NCBI RefSeq assembly: GCF_037992945.1
Contig: NZ_CP150304.1
Coordinates: 3,041,501 to 3,105,500 of the forward strand
Source of the DNA: Peribacillus sp. FSL E2-0218
GTDB taxonomy: Bacteria; Bacillota; Bacilli; Bacillales; DSM-1321
Reading direction: 5' to 3'
DNA: 64,000 nt
Part shown: one piece after another, positions 1 through 8,595 of the stretch
Layout of the letters: each line of letters begins with the position of its first letter
Numbering within the stretch: the stretch's first letter is position 1
Notes under the pieces: model-generated
The model's input: the letters and a program-made list of their open reading frames with translations, nothing else
Told to the model about the DNA's origin: nothing
The model's database searches: none
Made by a program: the position numbers and the translations under genes

Positions 1-135
1 GCCGGGAATATGGTCTTCTTCAAATTCCCTTTGCCCTGCGTCAGGCGATCCTAGCCGAAAGCGACAGTCACAGATCCTTATATCATTGGTTGTCAGCAAC
101 GGCAACAATTCTTCTTTATCGATTATATAACTCAT
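1..135 (-). CDS. Rhodanese-type sulfurtransferase, N-terminal fragment
   Basis: The first 45 codons of a gene that runs off the left edge of the window. Translation from the ATG at 135 gives a start MSYIIDKEELLPLL followed by IRICDCRFRLG and a segment ending EEDHIPG. The pattern 'DCRF(R)L ... F..(D)HIPG' is typical of the first rhodanese domain of thiosulfate or 3-mercaptopyruvate sulfurtransferases, which move sulfane sulfur to acceptors such as cyanide or thiols. A strong ribosome site, AGGAGGAG, lies about 6 bases before the ATG, which fixes the start. The active-site cysteine loop lies outside the window, so activity cannot be judged. Confidence 0.75.
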   Translation of the reverse strand, partial: MSYIIDKEELLPLLTTNDIRICDCRFRLGSPDAGQREFEEDHIPG

Positions 136-461
136 CTATATCTCCTCCTATTAAAAACGGTCCAGAATGGTTGGGACCATTCCCGTGCACTTCCATGCAG
201 AAGGCTTCATTCTTTCATTCTTTATGTACGCTGATTTCCCCTCTATTAATGAGAAGATTTTTTTCGGCTTTTCAGTAAAATTGAACTGCCCATTCATTGT
301 TTTCGGTTTCAAGCACTACTTCCCGGATTACTTATCATATATACTGATGAAAAGGAAGCTGGAAATCCTTCGATGAATGAAAAGAATGGCTGCCGGCAGC
401 AGCCATTCTTTGGTTTTATGATTTTTTTCTCAATCATATGATATCCAGGTTCTCACTACAT
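136..461. other. Intergenic stretch between rhodanese and dynA
   Basis: About 325 bases with no convincing gene. It holds the terminator of dynA near 379-416 and the ribosome site (about 141-149) of the leftward rhodanese gene. The rhodanese promoter should lie here but I could not assign it. Short open frames on the plus strand have no ribosome site or recognisable protein features. Confidence 0.5.
379..416 (-). terminator. Terminator after dynA
   Basis: A 12-bp perfect stem, AAGAATGGCTGC (382-393) with its complement at 399-410, and a 5-base loop. On the minus strand the stem ends in TTCTTTTC, suiting a Rho-independent stop for dynA; the plus strand ends in TTTGGTTTT, so it may act both ways. 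Confidence 0.7.
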
Positions 462-3400
462 TTATTTCGAATGCATTTTTGCCAATTGCGTTACTGCATT
501 TTCATAATATGGTAAATCGACCTTTTCCTCCAAAGCTGCACGCAGCCCCGCAAAGATATCGGCTACCTCCTTCTTGAACTCGTTTTGAATGGCAAGCAAT
601 TCTTGATCAAGCACTTGATCATACATGGCAAAAATCCGCTCCCCCTGCTCTTTTACATACGTAAGGGCAGGTTCATCCAAACGCTTCTGAAGACCCTCGC
701 TCATTTTCACTTTTTCATTTTTTTCAAAGAAAGACTTAGGGTTTTTAAATAAAGCCAATTCCTTCTTGAATTCCGCTGTATCCAATTGGACGAAAGCTCC
801 CGTGAATTCTGGCGATTCCCGCTCATTAGGTTCATATGGCTGCACCGAGAGGGTTTTTCTTACTTTCTGCATTTGCTGCACCAAACCGTTTTGTTTTTCG
901 TTCAACAATTTATTGACGAACATTTCCGATCTTAAAGCCGTTGCCCGCATTTCCTGGGCGAGGTCAAAGCCTAACGCATTCAGTAAATTACTCAGTGATT
1001 GCTTCAGGACCCTTTTCAAATCCCCGCCATCATCCTTCAGGACAGATGGGTTGAATGACTCCTTGAAGAAATCATTAAACCGGAAAAAGACCCGTTGTTT
1101 ACTATAAAAAGTCAATTCGTCTATTTCTTTTTTCAACCGTTGCTTTTCTGCATCGCCTTTCATCACAGAGAGAATGTCAGATATCGCCTGAGCCTCACTG
1201 GAAATGGTTTCCAAAGCTTTTCTTTTCGTTTTTTCATCCTGCTTTGAAGCTGCAATCACATCACGAAGGAGCTCTTCCGTCCTTTTTACAGCTGCTTGTG
1301 CCGATTCAATGGCAAGTCCTGTTAGATCATTTTCGATAAAAGAATCGAATTGCTTTTGGAACTCGGAAATTCCGCTATTCGGCAGGAACGAGTGCTTAAA
1401 TGAACCTGGCGTTTGCTTTTCCGATAATGCCCCTTTGCTCGTGAGTGGAAACAGCTTTGGAAAACGGATGCCGAATCCATTCAGTTGATTCTTGACATAA
1501 TCCATCACTTCGTCCAATTCAACGGACGTTTGTGCAAGATCGACTGCATTGACGATAAAGAACATCTTATCCATGGCGAATGAATCTTTCACACGGCCAA
1601 GTTGAATCAGGAACTCCCTATCTGCCCGGGAAAATGGATGATTATAGTAGGTCACGAAAAGAATGGCGTCGGAATTCTTGATGTATTCGAAAGCAGCTCC
1701 TGTATGTCGGGCATTTATCGAATCCGCTCCAGGAGTGTCGACAAGCACCATCCCTTGCTTTGTCATTTCGCAGTCATACCGCAATTCGATCAAATCCACG
1801 AGACATGACTTGGACTCTTCGGCAGCAAACCGTTTGAACCCTTCCAGATCCACCGTAACCACATTGCCTAAATCATCTTTATGCTCGGGCATCCCTTGGT
1901 GAAAAGCGCGAAGGAATGATAAATGTGTTTTCCCTTTATCCACTTCGCCTGCATCGGCGATGATTTGCCCTGCCAGTTGAAGGGCTTCATCAAGTGTCTT
2001 TGCCGATTTATCAAAGGCAGCCAAAGCCAGGCTAACATCTTCCAACAACATCGCTTCCGTTTTTAATTTGACCGTTGCTGTTCCATGAGGATGATCAGCG
2101 TCGGAAGCCATGATTTTGTTGATGGCAGCTGTCGTCGGGTTCGGAGAAACGGGTAGGACGCTTTCTCCCATTAACGCATTGGCAAAGGAAGATTTACCGG
2201 CACTGAAGGCCCCGAAAAGGGCAACGGTAAAGGTCTGCTTCTCCAAACGAACCGCCTTATCGGTCAATTCTTTATAGAGTGATTGGAAGCCTCTCAAAGG
2301 TTGAATCAATTGAGCGGCCTGCTGTAGGCTTGTGGCCGTTTCCATTAACTTTTCTTTTCCCCTTAGATCCGTTGCACCCTGAATGGGAACCGCAGTGGAA
2401 GGTTCGGCATCCTGCACTGTTTGCTCTGCCACAGCTGGCACTTTGACATGCTCTGGTTGGTTTGCTTCAGCGGTTTTCATGATTTTGACGGTAATGTTTT
2501 TTTCCTCTTCATTCCACTGACTTAGAAGATTGTCGATATCGTGCTCCGTTGCCAAAGTGGCCGTTTGATTGGCAATTGCCTTCAAACTTTCCGATTGGGC
2601 AGCGATTTCGGCGTTGATAACCGCCGTCGCTTTTAAGGCTTCCGCGAATTCGGCAAAACCTTCGAGCTCCTTATCGATGGATTGCGACTGCTCTTCCACG
2701 ATTCCTTCCATGACGGCAGCGATTTGGTTCAAAAAGCTTTCCGATACATCACGGGCCTTCTTTTTGATGGCAGAGGCCAAGTCATTTGTATAATTTAAGA
2801 CATATTCACCGGTTATATCGACTTGAGGTTTCAGGGAGCCTTTTATGTAAGCTTCCGTTACCTCGATTTGCAGTGTCTGGGCTTTGCTTTCAAGCGCTGA
2901 ATCATGTACTTCGGCCTTCGTCAGCGTTTTGACCGCCAACTCCTTAAGATGCCATTCGAGCTGGGTCTTCACTTTTTCTTGCAAGTCAGCCAAAAATGCC
3001 CGGATACGTTCCTCACGCTCCGCCTCCGTTTTTTTCTTGGCAAATAATAGACCCATTTTAAAATCAGGTTGTGCCGACTCCAAAAAGGATTTTCCAAGGT
3101 CACGTGTGGATGCGGGCATGATGTATGCGCTCTTCAGAATCGTTTCAAGGGCATCGGAATATTGGGCCTTGATAGCCTCTGTACGGCCATCCAATGTGTT
3201 TTTTTCCTTCATTAGGCTGTCCACTTGGTGAGTCAGGTGCTTTCGCTCTTCAAAAGGAAGTTCGGATAATACTTCAATTTGATTCGCGTGTTCTTCTTCA
3301 TACTGTTCCTTCAACCAGGCAAGATGCCTGTCGACTAATGCTTTAGCCGATTGCATGATGGCATCCTTTCCATCATTTTGGCCCCTATCTGCCATTTCAT

Positions 3401-4169
3401 ATATAAACTTGCGAACCTCTTCGATTTCATTATCTTTATTGTTCAGTTCTCTAACGGATGTATAAAATATCCCATCAGGGTATACATTCCAATTTGCAAA
3501 TGCTTCCGAAACGGAAAGCTTGAAGTCTTGAAAGCCAAGCTCACGCTCATCATGCTTATCGATCATATTGATAATCAAATAGGTCGGTTTTTCAGCCTCC
3601 AGCAATTCTTTGGTGAAAAGGAAATTCACTTCTGATTGAACGTGATTATAGTCCATGACATAGAAAACGACATCAGCAAGATGCAGCGCTGATTCCGTAG
3701 AAACCCTATGGGCATCATCAGTCGAATCGATTCCTGGCGTATCCATGATGGCACATGAATCCGGCAGGGAAAAATGCTTGGAACTTATGGTTATAGCCGA
3801 TACAGAATCTCCATCTTTCGCAAATTTCTTAACTTCTTTAAAGTCATATGGTGCTGGAAATAAAACGGGCGGCTGGTTATGATAAAAGACTTTGGCATAG
3901 TCTTCTCCTTTTTGGACTTTAACCGTATTGGCACTCGTTGGAATCGGTGAAGAGGGTAATACTTGATCATCCAGCAGGAAATTGATCATACTTGATTTAC
4001 CGGCTGAAAAATGCCCGCAAAAAGCGATGATGAATTCCTCATTATTCACTTTCATGATTAACTGCTTCAGCTTATCAGCGTTGCCTGTATCACCTGCCGA
4101 CTGAAATTTCTCATACATGGCAGTCAAAATTCCCAATTTCGACTGTTGTTTAACTGTTTCTTGAATCAT
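462..4169 (-). CDS. dynA: Double dynamin-like GTPase DynA
   Basis: A 1235-residue bacterial dynamin in which two dynamin units are fused head to tail, as in B. subtilis DynA (YpbR). The first G domain has the P-loop GHFSAGKSS at residues 52-60 and DTPG near 142; the second has GAFSAGKSS near 655 and DTPG near 810. The stretches between and after them are rich in Glu, Lys and Gln and read as the long helical stalk regions. B. subtilis DynA tethers and fuses membranes in trans and helps cells withstand membrane stress and phage; the same role is inferred here. The gene is followed by its own terminator, and the small membrane protein upstream has a separate one, so it is probably transcribed alone. 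Both GTPase sites look intact. Confidence 0.93.
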   Translation of the reverse strand: MIQETVKQQSKLGILTAMYEKFQSAGDTGNADKLKQLIMKVNNEEFIIAFCGHFSAGKSSMINFLLDDQVLPSSPIPTSANTVKVQKGEDYAKVFYHNQPPVLFPAPYDFKEVKKFAKDGDSVSAITISSKHFSLPDSCAIMDTPGIDSTDDAHRVSTESALHLADVVFYVMDYNHVQSEVNFLFTKELLEAEKPTYLIINMIDKHDERELGFQDFKLSVSEAFANWNVYPDGIFYTSVRELNNKDNEIEEVRKFIYEMADRGQNDGKDAIMQSAKALVDRHLAWLKEQYEEEHANQIEVLSELPFEERKHLTHQVDSLMKEKNTLDGRTEAIKAQYSDALETILKSAYIMPASTRDLGKSFLESAQPDFKMGLLFAKKKTEAEREERIRAFLADLQEKVKTQLEWHLKELAVKTLTKAEVHDSALESKAQTLQIEVTEAYIKGSLKPQVDITGEYVLNYTNDLASAIKKKARDVSESFLNQIAAVMEGIVEEQSQSIDKELEGFAEFAEALKATAVINAEIAAQSESLKAIANQTATLATEHDIDNLLSQWNEEEKNITVKIMKTAEANQPEHVKVPAVAEQTVQDAEPSTAVPIQGATDLRGKEKLMETATSLQQAAQLIQPLRGFQSLYKELTDKAVRLEKQTFTVALFGAFSAGKSSFANALMGESVLPVSPNPTTAAINKIMASDADHPHGTATVKLKTEAMLLEDVSLALAAFDKSAKTLDEALQLAGQIIADAGEVDKGKTHLSFLRAFHQGMPEHKDDLGNVVTVDLEGFKRFAAEESKSCLVDLIELRYDCEMTKQGMVLVDTPGADSINARHTGAAFEYIKNSDAILFVTYYNHPFSRADREFLIQLGRVKDSFAMDKMFFIVNAVDLAQTSVELDEVMDYVKNQLNGFGIRFPKLFPLTSKGALSEKQTPGSFKHSFLPNSGISEFQKQFDSFIENDLTGLAIESAQAAVKRTEELLRDVIAASKQDEKTKRKALETISSEAQAISDILSVMKGDAEKQRLKKEIDELTFYSKQRVFFRFNDFFKESFNPSVLKDDGGDLKRVLKQSLSNLLNALGFDLAQEMRATALRSEMFVNKLLNEKQNGLVQQMQKVRKTLSVQPYEPNERESPEFTGAFVQLDTAEFKKELALFKNPKSFFEKNEKVKMSEGLQKRLDEPALTYVKEQGERIFAMYDQVLDQELLAIQNEFKKEVADIFAGLRAALEEKVDLPYYENAVTQLAKMHSK

Positions 4170-4344
4170 GAATCCATACCCCTTAATCTATCGTCATTTT
4201 AATACTCTTATTGTAAACGATTTCGATTGTTATTCATACCGTCAGCTTTTAGTTTTACTATATGATGCATTACATGGCATGTTAAAAAAAACCACCGATT
4301 GGTGGATAGGCGCAGTTTGATTGATCGAAACCCTTTTTTGAAAC

Positions 4345-4371
4345 AAAAAAAAACCAGGCTATTTACCTGGT
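4345..4371 (-). terminator. Terminator embedded in the end of a small gene
   Basis: Stem ACCAGG / CCTGGT (4353-4358 and 4366-4371) followed on the minus strand by a run of nine T. The TAA stop of the small upstream gene sits in the loop, so the last two codons and the stop form part of the terminator. Confidence 0.75.
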
Positions 4372-4521
4372 TGTAGGAGTGGGGTTGAATGATGCCCGGT
4401 TTTCCTTTGTTGACTCATCATAAGGTCTATTCGCCTTTGCCGGTTTTTGAATATTACTCAGTACATATTTCATCACAAAACCATATGTAGCGATTGTCAA
4501 TAAAATGAATACCCAGACCAT
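4363..4521 (-). CDS. Small single-span membrane protein
   Basis: A 52-codon frame not long enough for usual gene callers. From the ATG at 4521 it reads MVWVFILLTIATYGF, one strongly hydrophobic span of about 18 residues, followed by a charged, Asn- and Pro-rich tail ending TPTTR. A second in-frame ATG lies at 4533. The sequence AAAGAGGATG about 12 bases before the ATG at 4521 is a plausible ribosome site, and translation ends exactly in a terminator hairpin, which argues that this is a real transcript end. I do not recognise the family. Function is unknown; a small membrane-associated protein is all that can be said. It lies upstream of dynA in the same direction. Confidence 0.55.
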   Translation of the reverse strand: MVWVFILLTIATYGFVMKYVLSNIQKPAKANRPYDESTKENRASFNPTPTTR

Positions 4522-4664
4522 TACATACACCATCCTCTTTTATATTGAACTGCTTTTTATTTTTTAAAGAATTCATTTGGTTATTTGATTGAGAATAATT
4601 TTCATCTTCAATTAAGATATTATCACGAACGATAATCATTTTCAATAAGAAAATGAAATGTTTT

Positions 4665-5204
4665 TTATTTTCCTTTGAAAACCGCCGAGTATTCCGTATT
4701 TTCCTTTAATGCTTTCTCTTCAAGAGGAATTCTAACCGCCATCATCCAGATGTTCAAAACCGTAAAGATGATCGCTGTATAATATGCATTGAATAACAAG
4801 GAAATAACGATAATCTCCGTAGCCACGATAATGTAGTTTGGATGTTTGAAAAATTTATAAGGTCCTTTAATGACTACTTCGGCATTGGGAACGACGATGA
4901 TTTTTGTATTCCAATGCTTCCCTAATGAGCTGATCACCCAAATCCTTCCTGACTGAGCAACCAGGAAAAGAGTCAGCCATATAGGCCATAGGGCAGAGAC
5001 ATCCCTTCCAAACACGATTACTTCAAAAATGAGGACGATAAAAAAGCTTACGTGCATCAGGACCATCCATCTGTAATGGGACTCACCGTATTCGACCGCT
5101 CCAGCCCCTTTCAGCTGCTTTTCATTCTGTTTGGCAATATATAATTCCGCGAGGCGCTGAGTCGCAATCAAGACAATGAAAATGGCAAAAATCATCATGT
5201 CCAC
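4665..5204 (-). CDS. bpsB: Alkylpyrone O-methyltransferase (isoprenylcysteine methyltransferase family)
   Basis: A 179-residue integral membrane protein with about four or five hydrophobic spans. It matches the YpbQ/BpsB family, related to isoprenylcysteine carboxyl methyltransferases; the C-terminal half has the family pattern GPYKFFKHPNYI near residues 114-125 and a final EEKAL segment. In B. subtilis BpsB methylates the alkylpyrones made by the type III polyketide synthase BpsA to give alkylpyrone methyl ethers. Its start overlaps the end of bpsA by 10 bases, so the two are translationally coupled. SAM is the expected methyl donor. The substrate is inferred from the neighbour. Confidence 0.85.
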   Translation of the reverse strand: MDMMIFAIFIVLIATQRLAELYIAKQNEKQLKGAGAVEYGESHYRWMVLMHVSFFIVLIFEVIVFGRDVSALWPIWLTLFLVAQSGRIWVISSLGKHWNTKIIVVPNAEVVIKGPYKFFKHPNYIIVATEIIVISLLFNAYYTAIIFTVLNIWMMAVRIPLEEKALKENTEYSAVFKGK

Positions 5205-6280
5205 CTCATTAATAACAGTTCGGATGAAAATCCCGGCCCCAATGCAGCGGCCAAGCCTAAGTCTTCTTTATTTCCGCCGCGCTGCATGAATCTCTCCAAA
5301 ACATACAAAATGGTGGCTGATGACATATTGCCAAACTCCCTCAATACATTCATTGACTCTTTGGTCATGCTATCATCGAATCCCAAGGCTTCGTGATAGG
5401 CATCAATGACCTTTTTCCCGCCTGGATGAGCAATGAAATCCGTAATATCGTCGAGCTTCAGTTCATTTTCCACTAAGAAGGCTTGTACATTCGGTTTTAG
5501 CCAATCCTTGATGATGGTGGGAATATCCTTGGAGAAAACGACATATAGTCCCTGATCCTTAACATCCCACCCCATTACATCCAAGGAATCCGGCATGAGA
5601 GTGGATTGGGAATCCAGGAAGGACAAATGACGTTCTTTTCTTGATAGTTCAGGAGATACTTCATCGCCGCACACCAATACACAGCTTACTCCATCAGAAA
5701 ATAAGGAGGTTCCAATGAGATTGCTTTTTGAAATATCGTTTCTTTGGAATGTTAAACTGCATAATTCCACGCTTAAGACAATGACCTTCGCCTTCGGGTA
5801 AGCCTTGCAATATTCGAAAGCCCGTGATAGGCCGCTCGCCCCCCCAGCACAGCCTAGCCCCCAAATCGGAATCCTTTTCGCATGCGGATTAAATGGAAGT
5901 TCATTCATGATCCGGGCATCGATCGTCGGAGTAGCCATCCCCGTGCTCGAAATATAAAAGAAAGCATCCAGTTCGTTTGCCGGAAGCTCCTCTTTTAAGA
6001 ATTCCGTGTTGGCCAAGCATTTTTGAATCGCCTCCACACCGAACTCAATGGCCTGCTTGATATATAAATCATTCCGTTCGGCAAAAGTATGCTCTTCCTT
6101 AAACCAATCAAGATCATTGGAAAAATACCGATTCTCTACTTGTCCATTCTTAAAGGCTTTTAGTAACCGTTCAATATTTTTAAAGGAAGGTCCGAAGATC
6201 TCCCGTGAAAATTCCATTATTTTATCCTGTGAAAGTAAATATGGCAGCTTTATATGTGAAGCAGATAGTAAATACGGCAT
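5195..6280 (-). CDS. bpsA: Type III polyketide synthase (alkylpyrone synthase)
   Basis: A 361-residue chalcone-synthase-like enzyme. The catalytic triad can be read as Cys144 (in WGLGCAGGASG), His285 (AHPGGKK) and Asn318 (FGNMSS). B. subtilis BpsA condenses long-chain acyl-CoA with malonyl-CoA to triketide and tetraketide alkylpyrones and alkylresorcinols; the same is inferred here. The start chosen is the ATG at 6280, which has AAGGGGTGG upstream with good spacing; an earlier in-frame ATG at 6325 lacks one. bpsB follows with a 10-base overlap. The divergent upstream neighbour is cheX, so the promoter must lie in 6281-6400. Confidence 0.92.
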   Translation of the reverse strand: MPYLLSASHIKLPYLLSQDKIMEFSREIFGPSFKNIERLLKAFKNGQVENRYFSNDLDWFKEEHTFAERNDLYIKQAIEFGVEAIQKCLANTEFLKEELPANELDAFFYISSTGMATPTIDARIMNELPFNPHAKRIPIWGLGCAGGASGLSRAFEYCKAYPKAKVIVLSVELCSLTFQRNDISKSNLIGTSLFSDGVSCVLVCGDEVSPELSRKERHLSFLDSQSTLMPDSLDVMGWDVKDQGLYVVFSKDIPTIIKDWLKPNVQAFLVENELKLDDITDFIAHPGGKKVIDAYHEALGFDDSMTKESMNVLREFGNMSSATILYVLERFMQRGGNKEDLGLAAALGPGFSSELLLMRWT

Positions 6281-6398
6281 GAGCCCACCCCTTATTATTC
6301 TTGATATGGGTAATATACCCACCAAGAAAATTTTTATGCTTTCTAACTAAATGACTACAGCTTTTGTTGATTTCTTATATTTTTTTCTTAATTCATTA

Positions 6399-6428
6399 AA
6401 ATAAATAGGTAAAAAAACCTATTTATTT
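6399..6428. promoter_or_regulatory. Perfect inverted repeat upstream of cheX
   Basis: AAATAAATAGGT (6399-6410) and its exact reverse complement ACCTATTTATTT (6417-6428), separated by six A. It lies 45 bases before the cheX start, in the divergent cheX/bpsA region. It could be a dimeric repressor or activator site. It is followed by no T-run, so it is not an obvious terminator. Confidence 0.4.
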
Positions 6429-6472
6429 GGTAAGATAGAGAATAAACCCATACTATCGGAGGATTATATTAT

Positions 6473-6922
6473 ATGGAAAGCAACGCTGTTATCACAAAAG
6501 TCCTGAATGGAACCATTCTCGCTGTCAAATCGGTCCTTCCTTTCTCGTTGGATATTCAAAAGCCCTCTTTCTTTAGGCAGCCTTTCGAGCAGGAATCCAT
6601 CAGCGTCCTCATCGGCATGACAGGCGATATTCGCGGAAGACTGATCATTGAGGGCACAAACGAATGCATGAGTAAAATAGGTGAAAGCATGTTTGGCATG
6701 CCATTGGAAGGTGAAATGCTTGAATCTTTCGCAGCCGAGCTTGGCAATATGCTCGCAGGAAATATGGCAACCTCCTTGGCAGCCGATACAACGATGGATA
6801 TAACACCTCCCACCGTCATAGTCGGCAAGACGAAATTATATGGCTTTAATGAAGCCATTAATCTCCCCATCTCATTGGATGGTGCAGGGACGATTCATTT
6901 CATCCTCATGATCGAAAAATAG
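6473..6922 (+). CDS. CheX-like chemotaxis phosphatase domain protein
   Basis: A 149-residue CheC/CheX family protein. The conserved helix reads ESFAAELGNMLAGN (residues 84-97), containing the ExxN phosphatase signature (Glu89, Asn92) and the GN that follows; proteins with this motif remove the phosphate from CheY-P. The start ATG follows CGGAGGATTATATT. No receptor, CheA or flagellar gene lies in the window, so this is a stand-alone member; related single-domain proteins occur outside chemotaxis operons and their partner is often unknown. A perfect inverted repeat sits just upstream, and a long stem-loop just downstream. Confidence 0.8.
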   Translation: MESNAVITKVLNGTILAVKSVLPFSLDIQKPSFFRQPFEQESISVLIGMTGDIRGRLIIEGTNECMSKIGESMFGMPLEGEMLESFAAELGNMLAGNMATSLAADTTMDITPPTVIVGKTKLYGFNEAINLPISLDGAGTIHFILMIEK

Positions 6923-6933
6923 CCATACCCAAT

Positions 6934-6968
6934 AAAGCCCCCTTACTGATGAAGTAAGGGGGTGCTTT
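6934..6968. terminator. Stem-loop between cheX and a convergent small gene
   Basis: AAAGCCCCCTTACT and AGTAAGGGGGTGCTTT pair around a short GATGA loop. It lies between the convergent cheX and the zinc-ribbon gene and probably stops transcription from both sides, though the T-runs are short. Confidence 0.6.
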
Positions 6969-7111
6969 CAATCTTCCTCTTTTATGGAAGATTGATTTTG
7001 TACCTGGATAATTATGCTTTGAAACTCCTCTTTGCCACAAACACTGCACCTGAACTCCTGGCTTAAAATGGTCCGACAATGAATGCAATATTTTTTCTCC
7101 ATCTCTATCAC
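6968..7111 (-). CDS. Small zinc-ribbon protein
   Basis: A very short gene (44 codons from the ATG at 7102, 47 from a GTG at 7111, which has AGGAAAG just ahead). The ATG-started product begins MEKKYCIHCRTIL and continues CSVCGKEEF, giving two CxxC knuckles spaced as in a treble-clef or rubredoxin-like zinc ribbon, and ends IKEED. The clean Cys pattern suggests it is a true gene. Function is unknown; such mini-ribbons often bind RNA or protein partners. It converges on cheX and lies downstream of the pbuX terminator on the same strand, with no gene in between. Confidence 0.55.
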   Translation of the reverse strand: MIEMEKKYCIHCRTILSQEFRCSVCGKEEFQSIIIQVQNQSSIKEED

Positions 7112-7213
7112 TACTTTCCTGAACATATACTATCAATATATTCAATAACGGAAGATAGTTTCCTTTTATCTGATAAAACCATCATGCATCTTTAATGGTG
7201 CTGCATTTTCAGG

Positions 7214-7256
7214 AAAAAAAATTGCCCCGAATTCTCGGATTTGAGAATTCGGGGCA
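7214..7256 (-). terminator. Terminator after xpt-pbuX
   Basis: A 14-bp perfect stem, TGCCCCGAATTCTC with its complement, followed on the minus strand by A then eight T. A strong Rho-independent terminator for the xpt-pbuX operon. Confidence 0.9.
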
Positions 7257-7280
7257 TGAAACGGCTGAATCTACTAAAAC

Positions 7281-8595
7281 TTAGGCTGCCTTCTGGCCTT
7301 GCAGACCCGCTTGCTTTACTTTTCCCTTCGTCGGAATGATGTTGAAGACGATATTCAAGAAAATCGCTGTCAAACTACCGGCAACAATACCGTTTTCCGT
7401 CAAGATTTGAAAACTTTGCGGGATTTGGGCAAATAGCTCAGGAACGACCGTCACCCCTAGGCCCATGCCGACTGAACAAGCAATGATCAATAAATTTTCT
7501 TGGGAGGCAAAGTCCACTTTGCTTAACATCTTGATCCCGGCAGCTACCACCATACCGAACATCGCCACCATTGCGCCGCCAAGTACGGATGAGGGGATAA
7601 TGGTCGTGAATGCACCAATTTTCGGAACAAAACCTATGAAAATAAGAATACCTGCCGTAGTATAAATGACATTCCTTGTTTTGATGCCTGACAGTTGAAT
7701 CAATCCGACATTTTGTGAAAAAGCGGTATATGGAAAGGCATTGAACAAACCGCCAATCATGATGGCTAGCCCCTCGGCACGGTATCCACGAGCTAGATCG
7801 TCTTCTGAAATCTCTTTTTCCGTAATTTCACCAAGTGCATAATATACGCCAGTCGACTCCACCAAGCTGACGATCGCCACCAAAGTCATGGTAATGATCG
7901 GTGTGATGTTGAATGTCGGAAGGCCGAAGTAGAAGAAATGTGGCATATGCAGCCAAGTGGCATTGACCACTGAGCTAAAATCCACTTTTCCAAGGAAAAA
8001 TGCAACCAAGGTCCCCACCAACAGCCCTAATAAAATGGAAATGGAGCGTACGAATCCCGTTGAGAATTTATACATGAATATGATGAATAATAAAGTGCCA
8101 AATCCAAGGGCCACGTTCGTCAAGTCACCGAAATCTTCAGCCCCCTGACCTCCGCCGAGATTGTTGATCGCGACAGGAATGAGCGTGATGCCAATGATCA
8201 AAACGACCGATCCAGTGACAATGGGCGGGAAGAACCTTGCCAACTTCCCGAAGAATTTACTGATTAACACGACAATCAATCCCGATACCAAAATGGAGCC
8301 GTAAATGGAGTTGATTCCATATTGCGTACCAATTGCTATCATCGGGCTAACTGCTGTGAACGTGCAACCTAGTACCACAGGAAGCCCAATTCCAAAGAAT
8401 TTATTTTTCCATACTTGCAATAAGGTTGCTATTCCACACATTAAAATATCAATCGATACTAAATAGGTTAACTGCGCTGCGGTCAATCCCAGCGCCCCAC
8501 CGACAATCAATGGGATGACGATCGCACCTGCATACATGGCAAGAACATGCTGTAATCCTAAGGAAGCAACTTTTAATGGGTGATTGATTAGACAT
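7281..8595 (-). CDS. pbuX: Xanthine permease PbuX, 5' end frame-broken
   Basis: Purine (xanthine) permease of the NCS2 family with about 12 membrane spans; it is second in the operon after xpt and takes up xanthine. The continuous frame begins only at the internal ATG at 8537 (MYAGAIVIPL, 418 residues). Yet the conserved family N-terminus VASLGLQHVLA is encoded immediately upstream in that same frame, with no ATG, GTG or TTG before a stop. The best start is the ATG at 8595, which overlaps the xpt stop and has GGAAGGGG nine bases upstream, but it is one base out of frame. Removing one A from the AAAA run (complement of 8571-8574) gives a normal start MSNQSPIKVASLGLQ. Either a sequence error or a real mutation. 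Confidence 0.85.

Noticed and set aside
4454..4645. 63-codon minus-strand frame upstream of dynA
   Set aside because: It overlaps a better-supported small membrane-protein frame that has a ribosome site and ends in a terminator; this one has neither.
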